Shown here in pieces: positions 22,491 to 31,317 of a DNA stretch of 64,000 bases. The notes below the pieces were generated by a model. That model ran no database searches, was not told where the DNA came from, and saw only the letters and a program-made list of their open reading frames with translations. Positions within the stretch are counted from its first letter, which is position 1. Each line of letters begins with the position of its first letter. The stretch is from Vandiemenella viatica (taxonomy: Eukaryota; Arthropoda; Insecta; Orthoptera; Morabidae). The stretch spans positions 177,220,494 through 177,284,493 of the forward strand of contig JARYHS010008074.1 in assembly GCA_031002005.1 (NCBI GenBank). Direction: 5' to 3'. The position numbers and the translations under genes are program-made.

Positions 22491-25400
22491 CATCCACATT
22501 CGAGTTTAATACTTCCATTTATTGTTCTAATTTCAAACGAAACGAAAATTCTCTAAATTTAGCAGATTGAATCCTTAGGGTCACATACAAGTTCAACTGG
22601 TAACTTTTGAGTGGCTTACATTTGATTGAAACGTACAGACCACCTCCACCAGATGATAAGTACAGACTTCGATGGTACACCAGTCAAGTCTTCTATGTAA
22701 TAATACACCGATATGGTTTCCGTTCTCGGGATATTACCGGTTTTTGCGTAATAAGCAGAGTTAACAAATTCGTCATTTGTTTTTCTTAACCGTGAAATCA
22801 GGTATAATATACGATTTAATAACATCTTGTATCTGTACATAAAACACATATTTCTTGAAACAAACATAAATTAAATATCTTAGCATATAATATGATATGT
22901 TGTACCCAACACATTAGACAAGTGGTAGGAAGAGATTTTGAGGCCCCGCATTTACTGGCGAGGGTAAACAGAAGATATCTACCAAGGATGTTAGAGAACT
23001 GGGATACAAAACATTACAGCGCTATCTTCACTCGACTCCTATATCCCAATAACTGTAAACATAGGTTCTTCAACATGTCTGAAACATTTGTCAGAATGCT
23101 GCTTGAATATTGTAGGTAATTGGGATTAACATTATGATTATCAAATATGGGTTTTGGAGCTGGTACAAAAGATTGCAACTAGATATGTTCCACAGTAATT
23201 TTCTCAAACAAATCTAGTTGCAATCTTTTGTACCAATTCCAAAACCTGAATTTTATAACCATAATGTGAATCGCATATTACGTTACCATTTTCAAACAAA
23301 AATCTGACCAATGTTTCGAATCCAAATTCCTTCACATCCCTGGTACACATCTCCTGATTACCTCCATTAGTAAAAGCATGACTTCTAAACCTTTCCCTAC
23401 CACCTGTATAATGAGTCATGTACAACTGAGGTAATTATCATATGATATGCCAAGATATCTACTTTTTCTTGCTCCAGGAAGGATGAAATGTTTCGATGGG
23501 TAACCATATGTCAGTTGTTTATGACAGTTGTGATGGTGTTATCTTGTTTTTTCTGTTGTCAGCCCAGTCCCTTCTTTAGACACATAACCGTATTGTTACC
23601 TGGCATCCTGGTATGTTTTTCCACAGATAAGGTGACTCCTATCCGACTGCCGTCCCGCTCTCAACAGGACGAGACGTTTACTGGATGGCAGGCTGTGGTT
23701 AGCGGCTGGGGAATCACCAGCGACGGTACGTAACAACTGAATTAATCCTTCAACTGTATTGAATCGTATTATACTCAACCATAAAGCAATGTCGGATTAT
23801 ATATGCAGAAGCATAGTGTCAATAAATTGTGTGCTACATGAAAAAACTGTTCAATCACCAACCAGAGATCAACAAGCACGGGGTTAACGAATACCCCTTT
23901 AAACAATACTGCAATTTTATATTAAATTTTTCGATTTAAGCAATTATATTTGAACCTATGTTAATAAACAGCTAATTAAACTACATTAAAATTATGAATA
24001 CATTTCTATACATGCTGTGTAGGTTATGGACATGAGTGTGGGGTAATGCAAGTGTGTGTGAATCATAATTTAATAATAATACCGAAAAGCGAAGGAAACT
24101 CAATACAACAAATGTCTTATTTTCCTTGTTCGTGGGATACTAACCTACAAACACAATTTATGTTTATGGAAACAGTCCATATACAAGCGTCAGGAAACTG
24201 GACTGCGGAACGGCGATGATATTGTGCAGCAATTACGCCTCACTTCCTACGTGTAACATCGATCTTACCAGCGGACCGCCAGACTTGGTCATCATCGATT
24301 TCGAGACTTAAGACATTTTCACACGTTCTTTATTTGAAATAGTTATATACAATTAAACAGAACACCAGCTGTTCTATCAACAAGTAAATTATACTGTCTG
24401 CTGCAAATATACTCAAAGCAAATTAGAGATAGTTCAGAAAAGAAATGACTGGAAATAGATATGAGAGAACACACAATACAACACCGTTAGTTATGATGTG
24501 AAGATCCTGATGTATGGAAGTGGACAAGTAAATAGAACTTCTCCAAATACGTTCACACCTCAGGATATATAAACCACATATACGACAATATACCCCCCCC
24601 CCCCAAAAGAAATGCCTGTTTCTGACTGATTTAGAACTATATTACAGCGAGCATAAAAAAGATGTGCATCGAACACAAAATAACAAAAAAATCGCACGTT
24701 TCTTAGTTGTCAAACTGCCGTGCTTAAAATAAATGGTGGCTTAAATACATATACGATTTGACCTAAAAAAAAAGGAATAACATCAAAAGTTACAAGTTGC
24801 AGAACGCAGAATTGATTAGAACAGTAATGTTAAACTCAATAATTTCCATTATACTTTTTTTACTGTACTTACATCATCATCCGAAGAGAGCGAAATGATG
24901 AAGTGTTTACTTTTATTCGATTTTTACCACATTAAATGTTTATATCATATGATAAAAGAGAGAAATATTTTATTTACTTTATGATAACTTTCATTCGTTT
25001 CTTATAATTTATTTCAAAATACAGTACCAATGCCTGCAACTTGAGAAAAGTGCAAATTCGGAGAACGAAAAGGAAGAAAAGAAAGAGACGGCTAAAAGAA
25101 GGAGGCCGATACAAAAAAAAATTAGAATATACTTCAGGATCAGGTTCGCACTTGCCTCACACCGTCTCTGTTTCTGCGATCGTTTTTATTATTTTTAATA
25201 TTTCCGTAACTGCAATGTCTACTTTATTTCAATATTAATACAATAGTTTTTATCCTCAAACTATTATTAAACGATTTGCTTCGTTTTTGATGATTTGTAA
25301 AAATAAATAGAAAAAAGTTTTTGTTCTGTGTACCTTGTTTACTGCAAATATTTTCATAAATTTTATTCGTACACTGGCATTCGTTGTAAAAATAATTTAA

Positions 25401-28400
25401 AAAACAAGTTCGAAGTGAATGTTTCTTGTGCTCTGTCTGCGCATTCGATTTTTTGTCACTGAAATTCTTACCGGCATATTCTTTATCTATTACACTATTG
25501 TTGGGGAAAACCATACAGTTGCTGGAGAGATTATCTCTAACTCGTGGTTAGCAAAAAAAAAATCAGATTGAGCAGCGTGACAACATATGAGCTAGCTTGT
25601 ATGGCGCGATATCATGGAAACTAAAGTCTGTCGCATAAAACCCCTCGAACCCGTTACTAAGGGTATACTTCGCTACAATATTTACAATAATCTATTATTG
25701 CCTTGTGTGGTAGTCCCCTTGTTAGAGTATAACTACAAAGACGCGCACCTGGAGCTACTTATATGGTTACGCATATTAATTGCATCGTGGACTGGAGGAC
25801 GAGAAGAAGACAGTATTTCATATCTACGTAAGTAGCCTCAACCCTAACGGACAAATATAAAGGGCAGATATTTTAATGTAATGTTGAAAGAGAGAACTAC
25901 AAACAGAATAACATATGAATGATGTGTAAACATAATTTAAAAAAACATGTTATACAGTAGATATATTTCGCCAATACTTTAGCAAATGATATGATTATTT
26001 TTATATGATTTTTTTTTTTACTCAATCTGGAGTTGTATGTACGTACATGTTACCGCTTCTGTTTCTTCTCCGCAGACGATCTCGACCTGGCACCGACGCT
26101 TCAGTACACTGAGGTGGGCATCATCAGCAACGAGCAGTGTCGCGAGACGTACGGCGACCTGGTGGACGAGAACGCCATCTGCTCTCTAGGCACCGACAGG
26201 CAGCAGACCTGCTATGTGAGTCACCATGGCAACATTTGCCTGATTTCGCTGTCCCCTACTACAGTCGCCAGGATCTGACTCAAAGAGTGGATTTTGAAAT
26301 TGATACTCTAGTTTATTTTTAAAGCGACAGAAGTAATTCGTTTCGAAGTAATTCATTTGGAAGAGTGATTTCTTAATTATTTTCGTTCCAAAGACGGAAA
26401 GTAAAATACAGAATACTAGCTTTATAATTCGTATTTCAAAAATATTTTTGATTTTCGTTTTTTAGCTATTGCTTTCATCTTTTACTGAAGCCAGTACTTC
26501 AGATAAGTTATTATTTATCGAACAGAACATACGTTTCAGTGGATTTCCACGTTTTTTAATCATACTCTCTCTCTCTCTCTCTCTTCCTCTCTGCCTGTTT
26601 GTGTGTGTGTGTGTGTTTTTCAGTGTCCACACTAAACTGTTATCTTCAAACTCATTAACCAGCTTAATTTTGGCTTGTACTATATATTAAACCGAGACTT
26701 GCACTCATAAACTGTCGATATGCTCTAAAAATTTGAATTTAACTGCTGTTTTTTAAATCTACACAAAATTGGCTATTACTCAATAAAATTTGTCTACAGG
26801 AATATCAAATAAATGTAACAGCAATTACCAGGCAACTCTGGCGCATCTAAATGTTAAAATGCCTTGTAATGGCAGCTAGTGACAGTTAAATTCTGATCCG
26901 ATTGCCACTCAGTTACATATTAAGTAGTTTCTGCTGACAAATTAGACGCAGTTATGTTGTCAATTAGAAGTCACAGAAACAAGAAAGTGTTACATTTTGC
27001 CTAGAGGAATATAGTCATCGCGAATGTCAGACAATGTAATGGAAAATGGAACGTGCTTGTACAAAGACCAGGCTTGGTTATTAAACACAATTTCGCTATT
27101 TGGTACCGAGCGTGGCGGATGAAAAGTTAACGTTCTGGCTTTGCATTCGGGAGGACGGCGCGGCGGTTCGAATCCCAGTCCGGGCATCCAGATTTGGGTT
27201 TTCCATGGTTTCCCCAAATCACTCCAGACGAATGCCGGGATGCTTCCTTCAAAAAGGCCATGGCCGAATTCCTTCCCGTTCCTTGTCCCTAGTCCCATCT
27301 CGCCTCTAATAACCTTAGCCGTCGACGAGGCTTAAAGCCGTAAAAAAAATAAAAAAAAATAAAAAATAAAAATAGAAGCTATAGAAATCAATAAAAAAAA
27401 TCAGTTCATTAGTATTTCATCTCTTAGACATGGCAATTTCACATAGATGTAATGATTGAACAATCTTAGCTAAATCATGGAAACAATACTAATGCCATCC
27501 GAGTTTACCTATCTCTTGTTTCCCCAAAAAAACTTTAGACACAGCAGCAGACAAACTTAATTTAAATATTCAAGTGATTAAGTTTAGTATGATTTTACGA
27601 AGAGTTATAACAGGTTTTGCACAACAACGATATTATATTCAATGCGCATCCTTAAGAAACCGAGTGGTCTTGAAAGTGCTAACTTCAGCCTATTGCTATC
27701 ATCATTGTTCTACCTTAAGACAAGTTTTCACATGGATGTTCTCCGTGCTCTCTTCCACATGGAGAGTCACGCCATGCACCACTAGGAAAATATTAGTGTG
27801 ATAGTATCTTGTTAGGGAGCGTCCTTAAACTACGTGGCTCGGTCTAGGGGGAATGGGTTGGGTAGAAAGCTACGTTGGGCTACGTGGGTAGGCGGTGGGG
27901 GAAGGGAGGTTCGGAGCCAAGCCACGTAGCTTTTCATTCATATTATTTGTCTTAGTTAAAACAAGATACAGAACACACAACAGCTTGTAAATATTAATTT
28001 CCGTCATTTACTTATCTCCGTATGTAATTTACGATAGTCTGACTAGAAAAAACAGTACAAAATTTCTTCTGGGTTTAAAAGGGACAAAAGTTACGTGCCA
28101 CGATGGGGTAGAAAATAAAGCCACGTCAGGCTACGTGAGGGGGTGGGGGGAAAGGAGGCTCAGAGGAGGCCAAAATGGGGTTACGTAGTTTATGGACGTT
28201 CCCTTACTTTCCACAGATATTGTAAGGATGTTGTGTTTCCACATGTCAGCGAAACTTTTTACTATGTTCTGTGCATAATACCTGTATTTTTTAATATGTG
28301 AGTGTAGGCTTTCCCGGCGAATAAATGACAACAAATCTTCTCGGGTTTGCAGCCGGATTTTATTAAAAAGCGACAAGCTTTCGGCAACTAACTCAGCAGC

Positions 28401-29150
28401 TATCATCAGGTCAATTATTCGTAACGGCAAGATCGCCAGTACATAATTGATCTGATGATGACTGCTGAGTTAGTTGCCGAAAGCTTGTCGCTTTTTAATA
28501 AAATCCGACTGCAAACCCGAGAAGATCTGCTGTCACCTGTATTTTTGTTTGTGAAATGTGTACTTTATGAGATGGAGATTGGGTACCGTCATACCATTCG
28601 CCATGTTTGCGGTAAATCGCTGTCACAATGGCTGGGACGCGCGGACCAGGACTCGATCCTAGTCCAGTTGTACTGTACCTCTCCGATCCAGTGTGCTGGC
28701 GACTTAACGCGGATATAGCACTTTACATGGAAGCTTATTCGGAACCTCTTTGGCGTCTGGTATTACCGTATAGTTTCAATGGCCAAAATGATTTAATGAA
28801 TATGTACATATTATGAAATTAAAAGTGTTTTGACTGTTTTACTTGATCTGTAAACAGTTTCACATTCTTCTGCAGGTCAAAATTGCATGTATGGCATCAC
28901 TTCGTTTTTCATATATTTTCCTTTGATTCACTTTTTCTCCGGCTGCACTTTATGGTGTTGCTGTTTGCAGGGTGACAGCGGCGGTCCGCTGGTGGTGTTC
29001 GAGGCCGACGGGCTGCCCACAGTGGTGGGGGTGGTGTCCTGGGGATCACCGCTCAGCTGTGAGACCTCTGACCCCGACGTCTTCATGAGGGTCACCGCAT
29101 TCCTCGACTGGATAGCCGACAACGCACGAATACAAGTCTCAGCAAACTGA
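17572..29150 (+). CDS. Brachyurin/chymotrypsin-like secreted serine protease, gene 1 (7 exons, 282 aa)
   Basis: S1A endopeptidase of the trypsin fold, probably secreted into the gut lumen. Coding exons: 17572-17616, 18023-18083, 20802-20946, 21426-21604, 23627-23725, 26076-26215, 28971-29150; all introns are GT/AG with phases 0,1,2,1,1,0. Residues 1-15 are a hydrophobic signal peptide, followed by a short propeptide to Arg39. Activation would expose Ile40-Ile-Ser-Gly. The triad is His80 (TAAHC), Asp130 (YYDVGVIR) and Ser226 (GDSGGPL). Six cysteines give the usual three disulfides. Odd features are Gln220 at chymotrypsin position 189 and Tyr223 at 192, with Asp at 226 (SDPDVF), so the S1 pocket matches neither trypsin (D189) nor classic chymotrypsin (S189). 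Exons are GC-rich against AT-rich introns. ATTAAA at about 29252 may be the poly(A) signal. Family certain, substrate inferred. Confidence 0.92.
18023..18083 (+). CDS. Gene 1 exon 2: propeptide
   Basis: After TTCACAG it encodes AVDPLAVKEEQWTTDVGRKS and the first base of Gly36, ending at GTAAGT. At 61 nt it is 21 nt (7 codons) shorter than the 82-nt exon 2 of genes 2 and 3, with the same phases. Confidence 0.8.
18229..18261. repeat. (TA)n microsatellite in gene 1 intron 2
   Basis: About 16 uninterrupted TA units. Confidence 0.9.
18340..18425 (-). mobile_element. Solo PLE terminal-repeat fragment with hammerhead-like core
   Basis: On the - strand CTGAAGA (18415-18421) is followed by GGCC...GGCC able to pair as stem II, then GAAACG (18390-18395) and a T-A-rich cleavage-site region. 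The layout is the same as PLE-A. No partner arm or target duplication was found, so this is a remnant in intron 2 of gene 1. Confidence 0.5.
18430..20547. other. Intron 2 of gene 1, remainder: nothing recognised
   Basis: No domain-bearing frame. A purine-rich patch at 19070-19200 with repeated GGAGGCGAG/GAGGCGGCGAGG words is noted but unassigned. Confidence 0.4.
20548..20605. repeat. A39 tract followed by (CA)n
   Basis: Positions 20548-20586 are a run of 39 A, then CA dinucleotides to about 20605. The sequence before it (TAGCCCCAGG) could be the 3' end of an unrecognised retroposon with its poly(A) tail. The length may be unreliable in an assembly. Confidence 0.7.
20802..20946 (+). CDS. Gene 1 exon 3: activation site and catalytic His
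   Basis: 145 nt. Contains [26 protein letters not shown] and LTAAHC, with flanking TTGCAG and GTGAGT. Confidence 0.95.
21426..21604 (+). CDS. Gene 1 exon 4: catalytic Asp
   Basis: 179 nt between GGGCCAG and GTAGGA. Carries AAYYDVGVIRWEKPL; the Asp is residue 130. The usual Asn before this Asp is Tyr here. Confidence 0.9.
22145..22158. repeat. Target site duplication, left copy (PLE-B)
   Basis: ACATAATAGAAATT, repeated exactly at 22365-22378. Confidence 0.75.
22159..22364. mobile_element. PLE-B: 206-bp insertion with a perfect 89-bp palindrome
   Basis: Arms 22156-22244 and 22248-22336 are perfect reverse complements around the 3-base loop ACC. A unique tail of about 28 bp follows on the right, to 22364. 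The unit is flanked by the 14-bp repeat ACATAATAGAAATT. The layout (inverted arms, short one-sided tail, 12-14 bp duplication, hammerhead-like core) is the same as PLE-A but the sequence is different, so it is a second PLE-type family with no coding part left. It lies in intron 4 of gene 1. Confidence 0.65.
22247..22292 (+). ncRNA. Degenerate hammerhead-like motif, PLE-B right arm
   Basis: CTGAAAA (22247-22253) stands where CTGANGA is required. Stem II is GAAGGC/GCCTTC, then GAAA (22277-22280) and CGTC. The G-to-A change in the first core box removes an essential residue, so this copy is predicted inactive. An opposite-strand copy occupies 22200-22245. Confidence 0.5.
22365..22378. repeat. 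Target site duplication, right copy (PLE-B)
   Basis: ACATAATAGAAATT, identical to 22145-22158. Confidence 0.75.
22462..22491. repeat. (AT)n microsatellite in gene 1 intron 4
   Basis: About 15 dinucleotide units. Confidence 0.9.
22885..23205 (+). mobile_element. LINE-A fragment, + orientation
   Basis: The frame at 22892-23119 reads HIRQVVGRDFEAPHLLARV and then a decayed stretch like LENWDTKH, homologous to the LINE-A segment IGQVVEKGYKILHLLKRV and RELGYKTL. Truncated at both ends. Confidence 0.6.
23206..23445 (-). mobile_element. LINE-A fragment, - orientation, tail-to-tail with the previous one
   Basis: The - strand frame at 23204-23425 reads CTRDVKEFGFETLVRFLFEN and QVLELVQKIATRFV, the same LINE-A region as the + fragment. 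The junction forms a hairpin: 23152-23184 pairs with 23212-23244 with two mismatches, loop 27 bp. Confidence 0.65.
23627..23725 (+). CDS. Gene 1 exon 5
   Basis: 99 nt after TTCCACAG, encoding IRLPSRSQQDETF and VVSGWGITSD, the conserved GWG strand. Donor is GTACGT. Confidence 0.93.
23726..26075. other. Intron 5 of gene 1: no recognised element
   Basis: AT-rich intron. A C-run at 24594-24604 and a short purine-rich frame at 25041-25120 (basic-residue translation, codon-poor) are the only visible features. Confidence 0.4.
26076..26215 (+). CDS. Gene 1 exon 6: S1 pocket wall
   Basis: 140 nt after TCTCCGCAG, encoding APTLQYTEVGIISNEQC and NAICSLGTDRQQTCY, ending in phase 0 at GTGAGT. The residues before the final Cys-Tyr place Gln at position 189. 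Confidence 0.93.
26572..26622. repeat. (CT)n and (GT)n microsatellites in gene 1 intron 6
   Basis: A CT run at about 26568-26590 and a GT run at about 26601-26616. Confidence 0.85.
27097..27375 (+). mobile_element. SINE-1, near full-length tRNA-derived copy
   Basis: 5' tRNA-like head with GAGCGTGGCGGATG (A-box side) and B box GGTTCGAATCC at 27165-27175. Body words are CATCCAGATTTGGG, TTTTCCATGG and ATGCCGGGATGC, then GGCCGAATTCCTTCC. The 3' end is an A-rich tail with AAAAAT blocks to about 27375. Pol III-transcribed, LINE-mobilised retroposon by family. It is the best copy of the family that also occurs at 14279, 44170, 52140, 55836 and 58395. It lies in intron 6 of gene 1. Confidence 0.8.
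27815..28203. mobile_element. 389-bp MITE with TTA target duplication
   Basis: Left end GGGAGCGTCCTTAAACTACG and right end (reversed) GGGAACGTCCATAAACTACG match at 18 of 20 positions. TTA flanks both sides (27812-27814, 28204-28206). Subterminal words such as GCTACGTGGG and GGCTACGTGAGG alternate on both arms. No coding frame. Related ends occur at 30472 and 2760. The 3-bp TTA target suggests a Zator- or Harbinger-type helper, which is not determined. Confidence 0.7.
28280..28291. repeat. Target site duplication, left copy (PLE-C)
   Basis: ACCTGTATTTTT, repeated exactly at 28535-28546. Confidence 0.7.
28371..28409 (-). ncRNA. Hammerhead-like motif, PLE-C left arm
   Basis: Reverse strand: CTGATGA (28403-28409), a stem-loop region, then CGAAAG and a GTC (28371-28374 side). 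Mirror of 28452-28490. Confidence 0.45.
28452..28490 (+). ncRNA. Hammerhead-like motif, PLE-C right arm
   Basis: CTGATGA (28452-28458) is a canonical first core box. GAAA (28479-28482) and GTC (28487-28489) follow. The putative stem II is weak: GAC faces GCC here, while the left arm has AGC, each one change away from a GGC/GCC pairing. Fold uncertain. Confidence 0.45.
28535..28546. repeat. Target site duplication, right copy (PLE-C)
   Basis: ACCTGTATTTTT, identical to 28280-28291. Confidence 0.7.
28971..29150 (+). CDS. Gene 1 exon 7: catalytic Ser and C-terminus
   Basis: 180 nt after GTTTGCAG. Encodes [43 protein letters not shown] and stop TGA at 29148-29150. Confidence 0.95.
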   Translation, partial: GDSGGPLVVFEADGLPTVVGVVSWGSPLSCETSDPDVFMRVTAFLDWIADNARIQVSAN

Positions 29151-29920
29151 CCTCACTTCTACCTGCTTTGTGTACTGAGTAATACAGCTGCACATTACAG
29201 TTTCAGGAAATGTAAACGAGAAATAGATGGAAGTGGTGACTTGCCGAAACATATCATTAAAAAACTGTAACTTAAATTAATTATTATTATTAAAAAAAAA
29301 ACATTTTTTACAATACAAACCTTTCTTTTTTCTTGCATTGTACTACGTATACCATTGTCTCATGTATAATATTCCACATTTCGTTGAGTTTTATCAGTAT
29401 TCCAGTTTTTATCTTTCTATTTCCCTTTTAATACATAGTCTTGTCTGCCCCGTTGACTCAGGAGGTTGCGGCACTGTATTGGTGCTCGGTGCCTGACAAG
29501 AAAACAAATGGTACGAGTGCTTGTGCTGGAAGAATGGTTCATCAGCAGGATTTAGTGGATAAGATAGGAGAGGTGCATATTTCCTTATCAACAGATTGCG
29601 CACCGAAGACGTGGCCAAAAAGAAAATATGAAACTTTATTATAAAGTGCATTTGGCAACCCTACTTGTACCGAACCTACACAATCTCTTGCGACAGTATT
29701 ATCAACTGAGATAATTCCAATCACTAAAGGCAATTGCAGGTTAAACGTCAATCTTCAATTTATTTGTTCAATTTTAAAATCACTATAAAGTTTCTCAAGC
29801 CAATAAAGCAAAGTCAAATTAACTTTTTGTTAATGTTATTTACATCAATTCCCATCAACTCTTTTTGCTTCCTACGCTGTTCTGTAACTGTTTCCCTGCA
29901 GGATTTACCGAGGTAGATCT
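29151..29920. other. 3' flank of gene 1, no further gene
   Basis: Contains the gene 1 3' UTR. ATTAAA near 29252 is the only plausible poly(A) signal within 150 nt of the stop. The rest has short frames without domains. Confidence 0.5.
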
Positions 29921-29924
29921 AGAG

Positions 29925-30130
29925 ATGGGGGTGACGGGGTCGGCGCTACGCTCCAGCCAATCTTTTTCCCGCGGAGTTCTCCACGGTACCCATTAAATAG
30001 CAGGTTAAATGGGCCTGGGGAACCATTCCATTCATTCAGCTTCGATGAAAATCCTCGGCTTCGTCGCGGGTCGAATCCCAATCGTTCGGCACGTAGTCAA
30101 ACACTCTACCACCTGAGTACGCAGCCACTC
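29925..30130 (-). mobile_element. SINE-3, tRNA-derived, reverse orientation
   Basis: On the - strand GGCTGCGTACTCAGGTGGTA resembles a tRNA A box, and GGGATTCGACCC is a clear B box. Body words include CGGTACCCATTAAATAGC and CCATTCATTCAGC (as read on +). Sequence unrelated to SINE-1 and SINE-2. A TAA-rich run at 30145-30175 adjoins it. Confidence 0.6.
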
Positions 30131-30470
30131 ATCATCTTTATAACTAACAATTTATTATTATTAATAATAATAATGACCTCCCACTTATGAAATTACTGAA
30201 TTTATTTTCAAAAGTGATTGCAACGATAAGATCAGAAGAGCTAAAATCTTTAAAAGGAATGGTGTTTCCTACAAACATCACCTTCCTCTCGAATGTTACA
30301 ACTGGTACAATGATACGGTCTTCTTCATCATTTAAACCTAGTCTACACTAGGAGACGAAGTATCTAGATGCTGAAAACGATAAGAAAAAAGAATTACACA
30401 GGCGCTCGTGGAAGAGTGAGACGGGGGGGACCTACTTCCAGAACCGATTTATTGGTAACTTTATGATAAG

Positions 30471-30590
30471 GGGGCGTCCATAAATTACGTGAGGTGAAAG
30501 AGAGGGGGGCTAAATCTCACTAAATCTCACGAAGGGGGAGGGAACTCAACGGAAATCTCACGTTAGGTTGCGTTTCAGAACTTTCAACCG
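30471..30590. mobile_element. One-ended copy of the GCGTCCATAAATTACGT element
   Basis: GGGGGCGTCCATAAATTACG followed by TGAGG, G-rich stretches and AATCTCAC repeats. No matching opposite end was found. Related to 27815-28203. Confidence 0.5.
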
Positions 30591-30857
30591 TTTGGCCCGC
30601 AAAGATTTGGAAGAATTGCTATAGATGGTTGGAGAAAAAATCAGCAAGAAAGAAACAAAATTTATAGCATTCGTCAGTTTGACGGAGATACGATTACGAA
30701 TCTCATGTGCTGCTTTGGAGATTGCTACTGCCTGGTTCAGTTCTGTGGGAAATTTTTACGGACTGGACTGGACTTCGGCCGTGGCGTGTGAGGGGAGTGA
30801 AAGGCTGGCACGAGAATCATACCATTGCGTTGGAGACTTTTAACTGTCAGTTGTCAT

Positions 30858-31150
30858 CTAAGCGGTCTGGTGGTTCAGTGATTAAGGCGATAGAAACGTC
30901 CCCGGATCGAATCCCTGACTCGACGGGGATTTTGAAAGGCTCTAAACCCGACCTTCACCTCTGCCACCGCTTGCTATGTAGTGTGAAGTACGCCAGAACG
31001 CTTCCGTAGTTGAGATTCCACGTTAAATTGGGATTATCTGGTTTGATTAAGGTAACCATGACAGAAGCAAAAAAACTCTGTCAAATCAGCTGCCGAACCT
31101 TTCGGCGTCTGCTGGCCAATATTGCCATAGGAATTATTATTATTAATGTC
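30858..31150 (+). mobile_element. SINE-2 copy, diverged
   Basis: GCGGTCTGGTGGTTCAGTGA then CGGATCGAATCCCTG (degenerate B box), CCGACCTTCACCTCTGCCAC, GAACGCTTCCGTAGT and GATTCCACGTTAAA follow the 37304 copy in order. The middle is altered and a TTATTATTATT tail sits at about 31134-31145. Confidence 0.7.
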
Positions 31151-31317
31151 ATCTGGCATGGCCTCGATGTGCAGCATTTGGCCATAGTCGTATATCCTCG
31201 CTGCCAACGGTGCTAGTAATTACTCCCGATACAATTTCACTAATCCATTTACCTTTTGTAGGAAGCCAATCTTAAGCGAATACAGTTAGGAGTTCATGGT
31301 ATTTAGATTTCTAATTA

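Larger units (their letters stand above)
28292..28534. mobile_element. PLE-C: inverted terminal-repeat pair, 243 bp
   Basis: Left arm about 28332-28409 and right arm 28452-28530 are reverse complements with a few mismatches. Shared words are TCGGGTTTGCAG, TTTTATTAAAAAGCGACAAG and CTTTCGGCAACTAACTCAGC. The spacer is about 42 bp. A unique tail of about 40 bp lies on the left (28292-28331), outside the arm. The 12-bp repeat ACCTGTATTTTT brackets the unit. It has the same architecture as PLE-A and PLE-B but unrelated sequence, and lies in intron 6 of gene 1. Confidence 0.65.

Noticed and set aside
22193..22570. 125-codon open frame
   Set aside because: It runs through the perfect palindrome and a TA microsatellite; the open frame is a by-product of the inverted repeat.
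26216..26278. Extension of gene 1 exon 6 past the donor
   Set aside because: GTGAGT at 26216 and in-phase joining to the GDSGGPL exon make the splice certain.
30875..30920. tRNA genes suggested by A- and B-box words (also at 27100, 30100, 37310, 56000)
   Set aside because: No complete cloverleaf; the boxes belong to SINE heads followed by long conserved non-tRNA bodies and tails.
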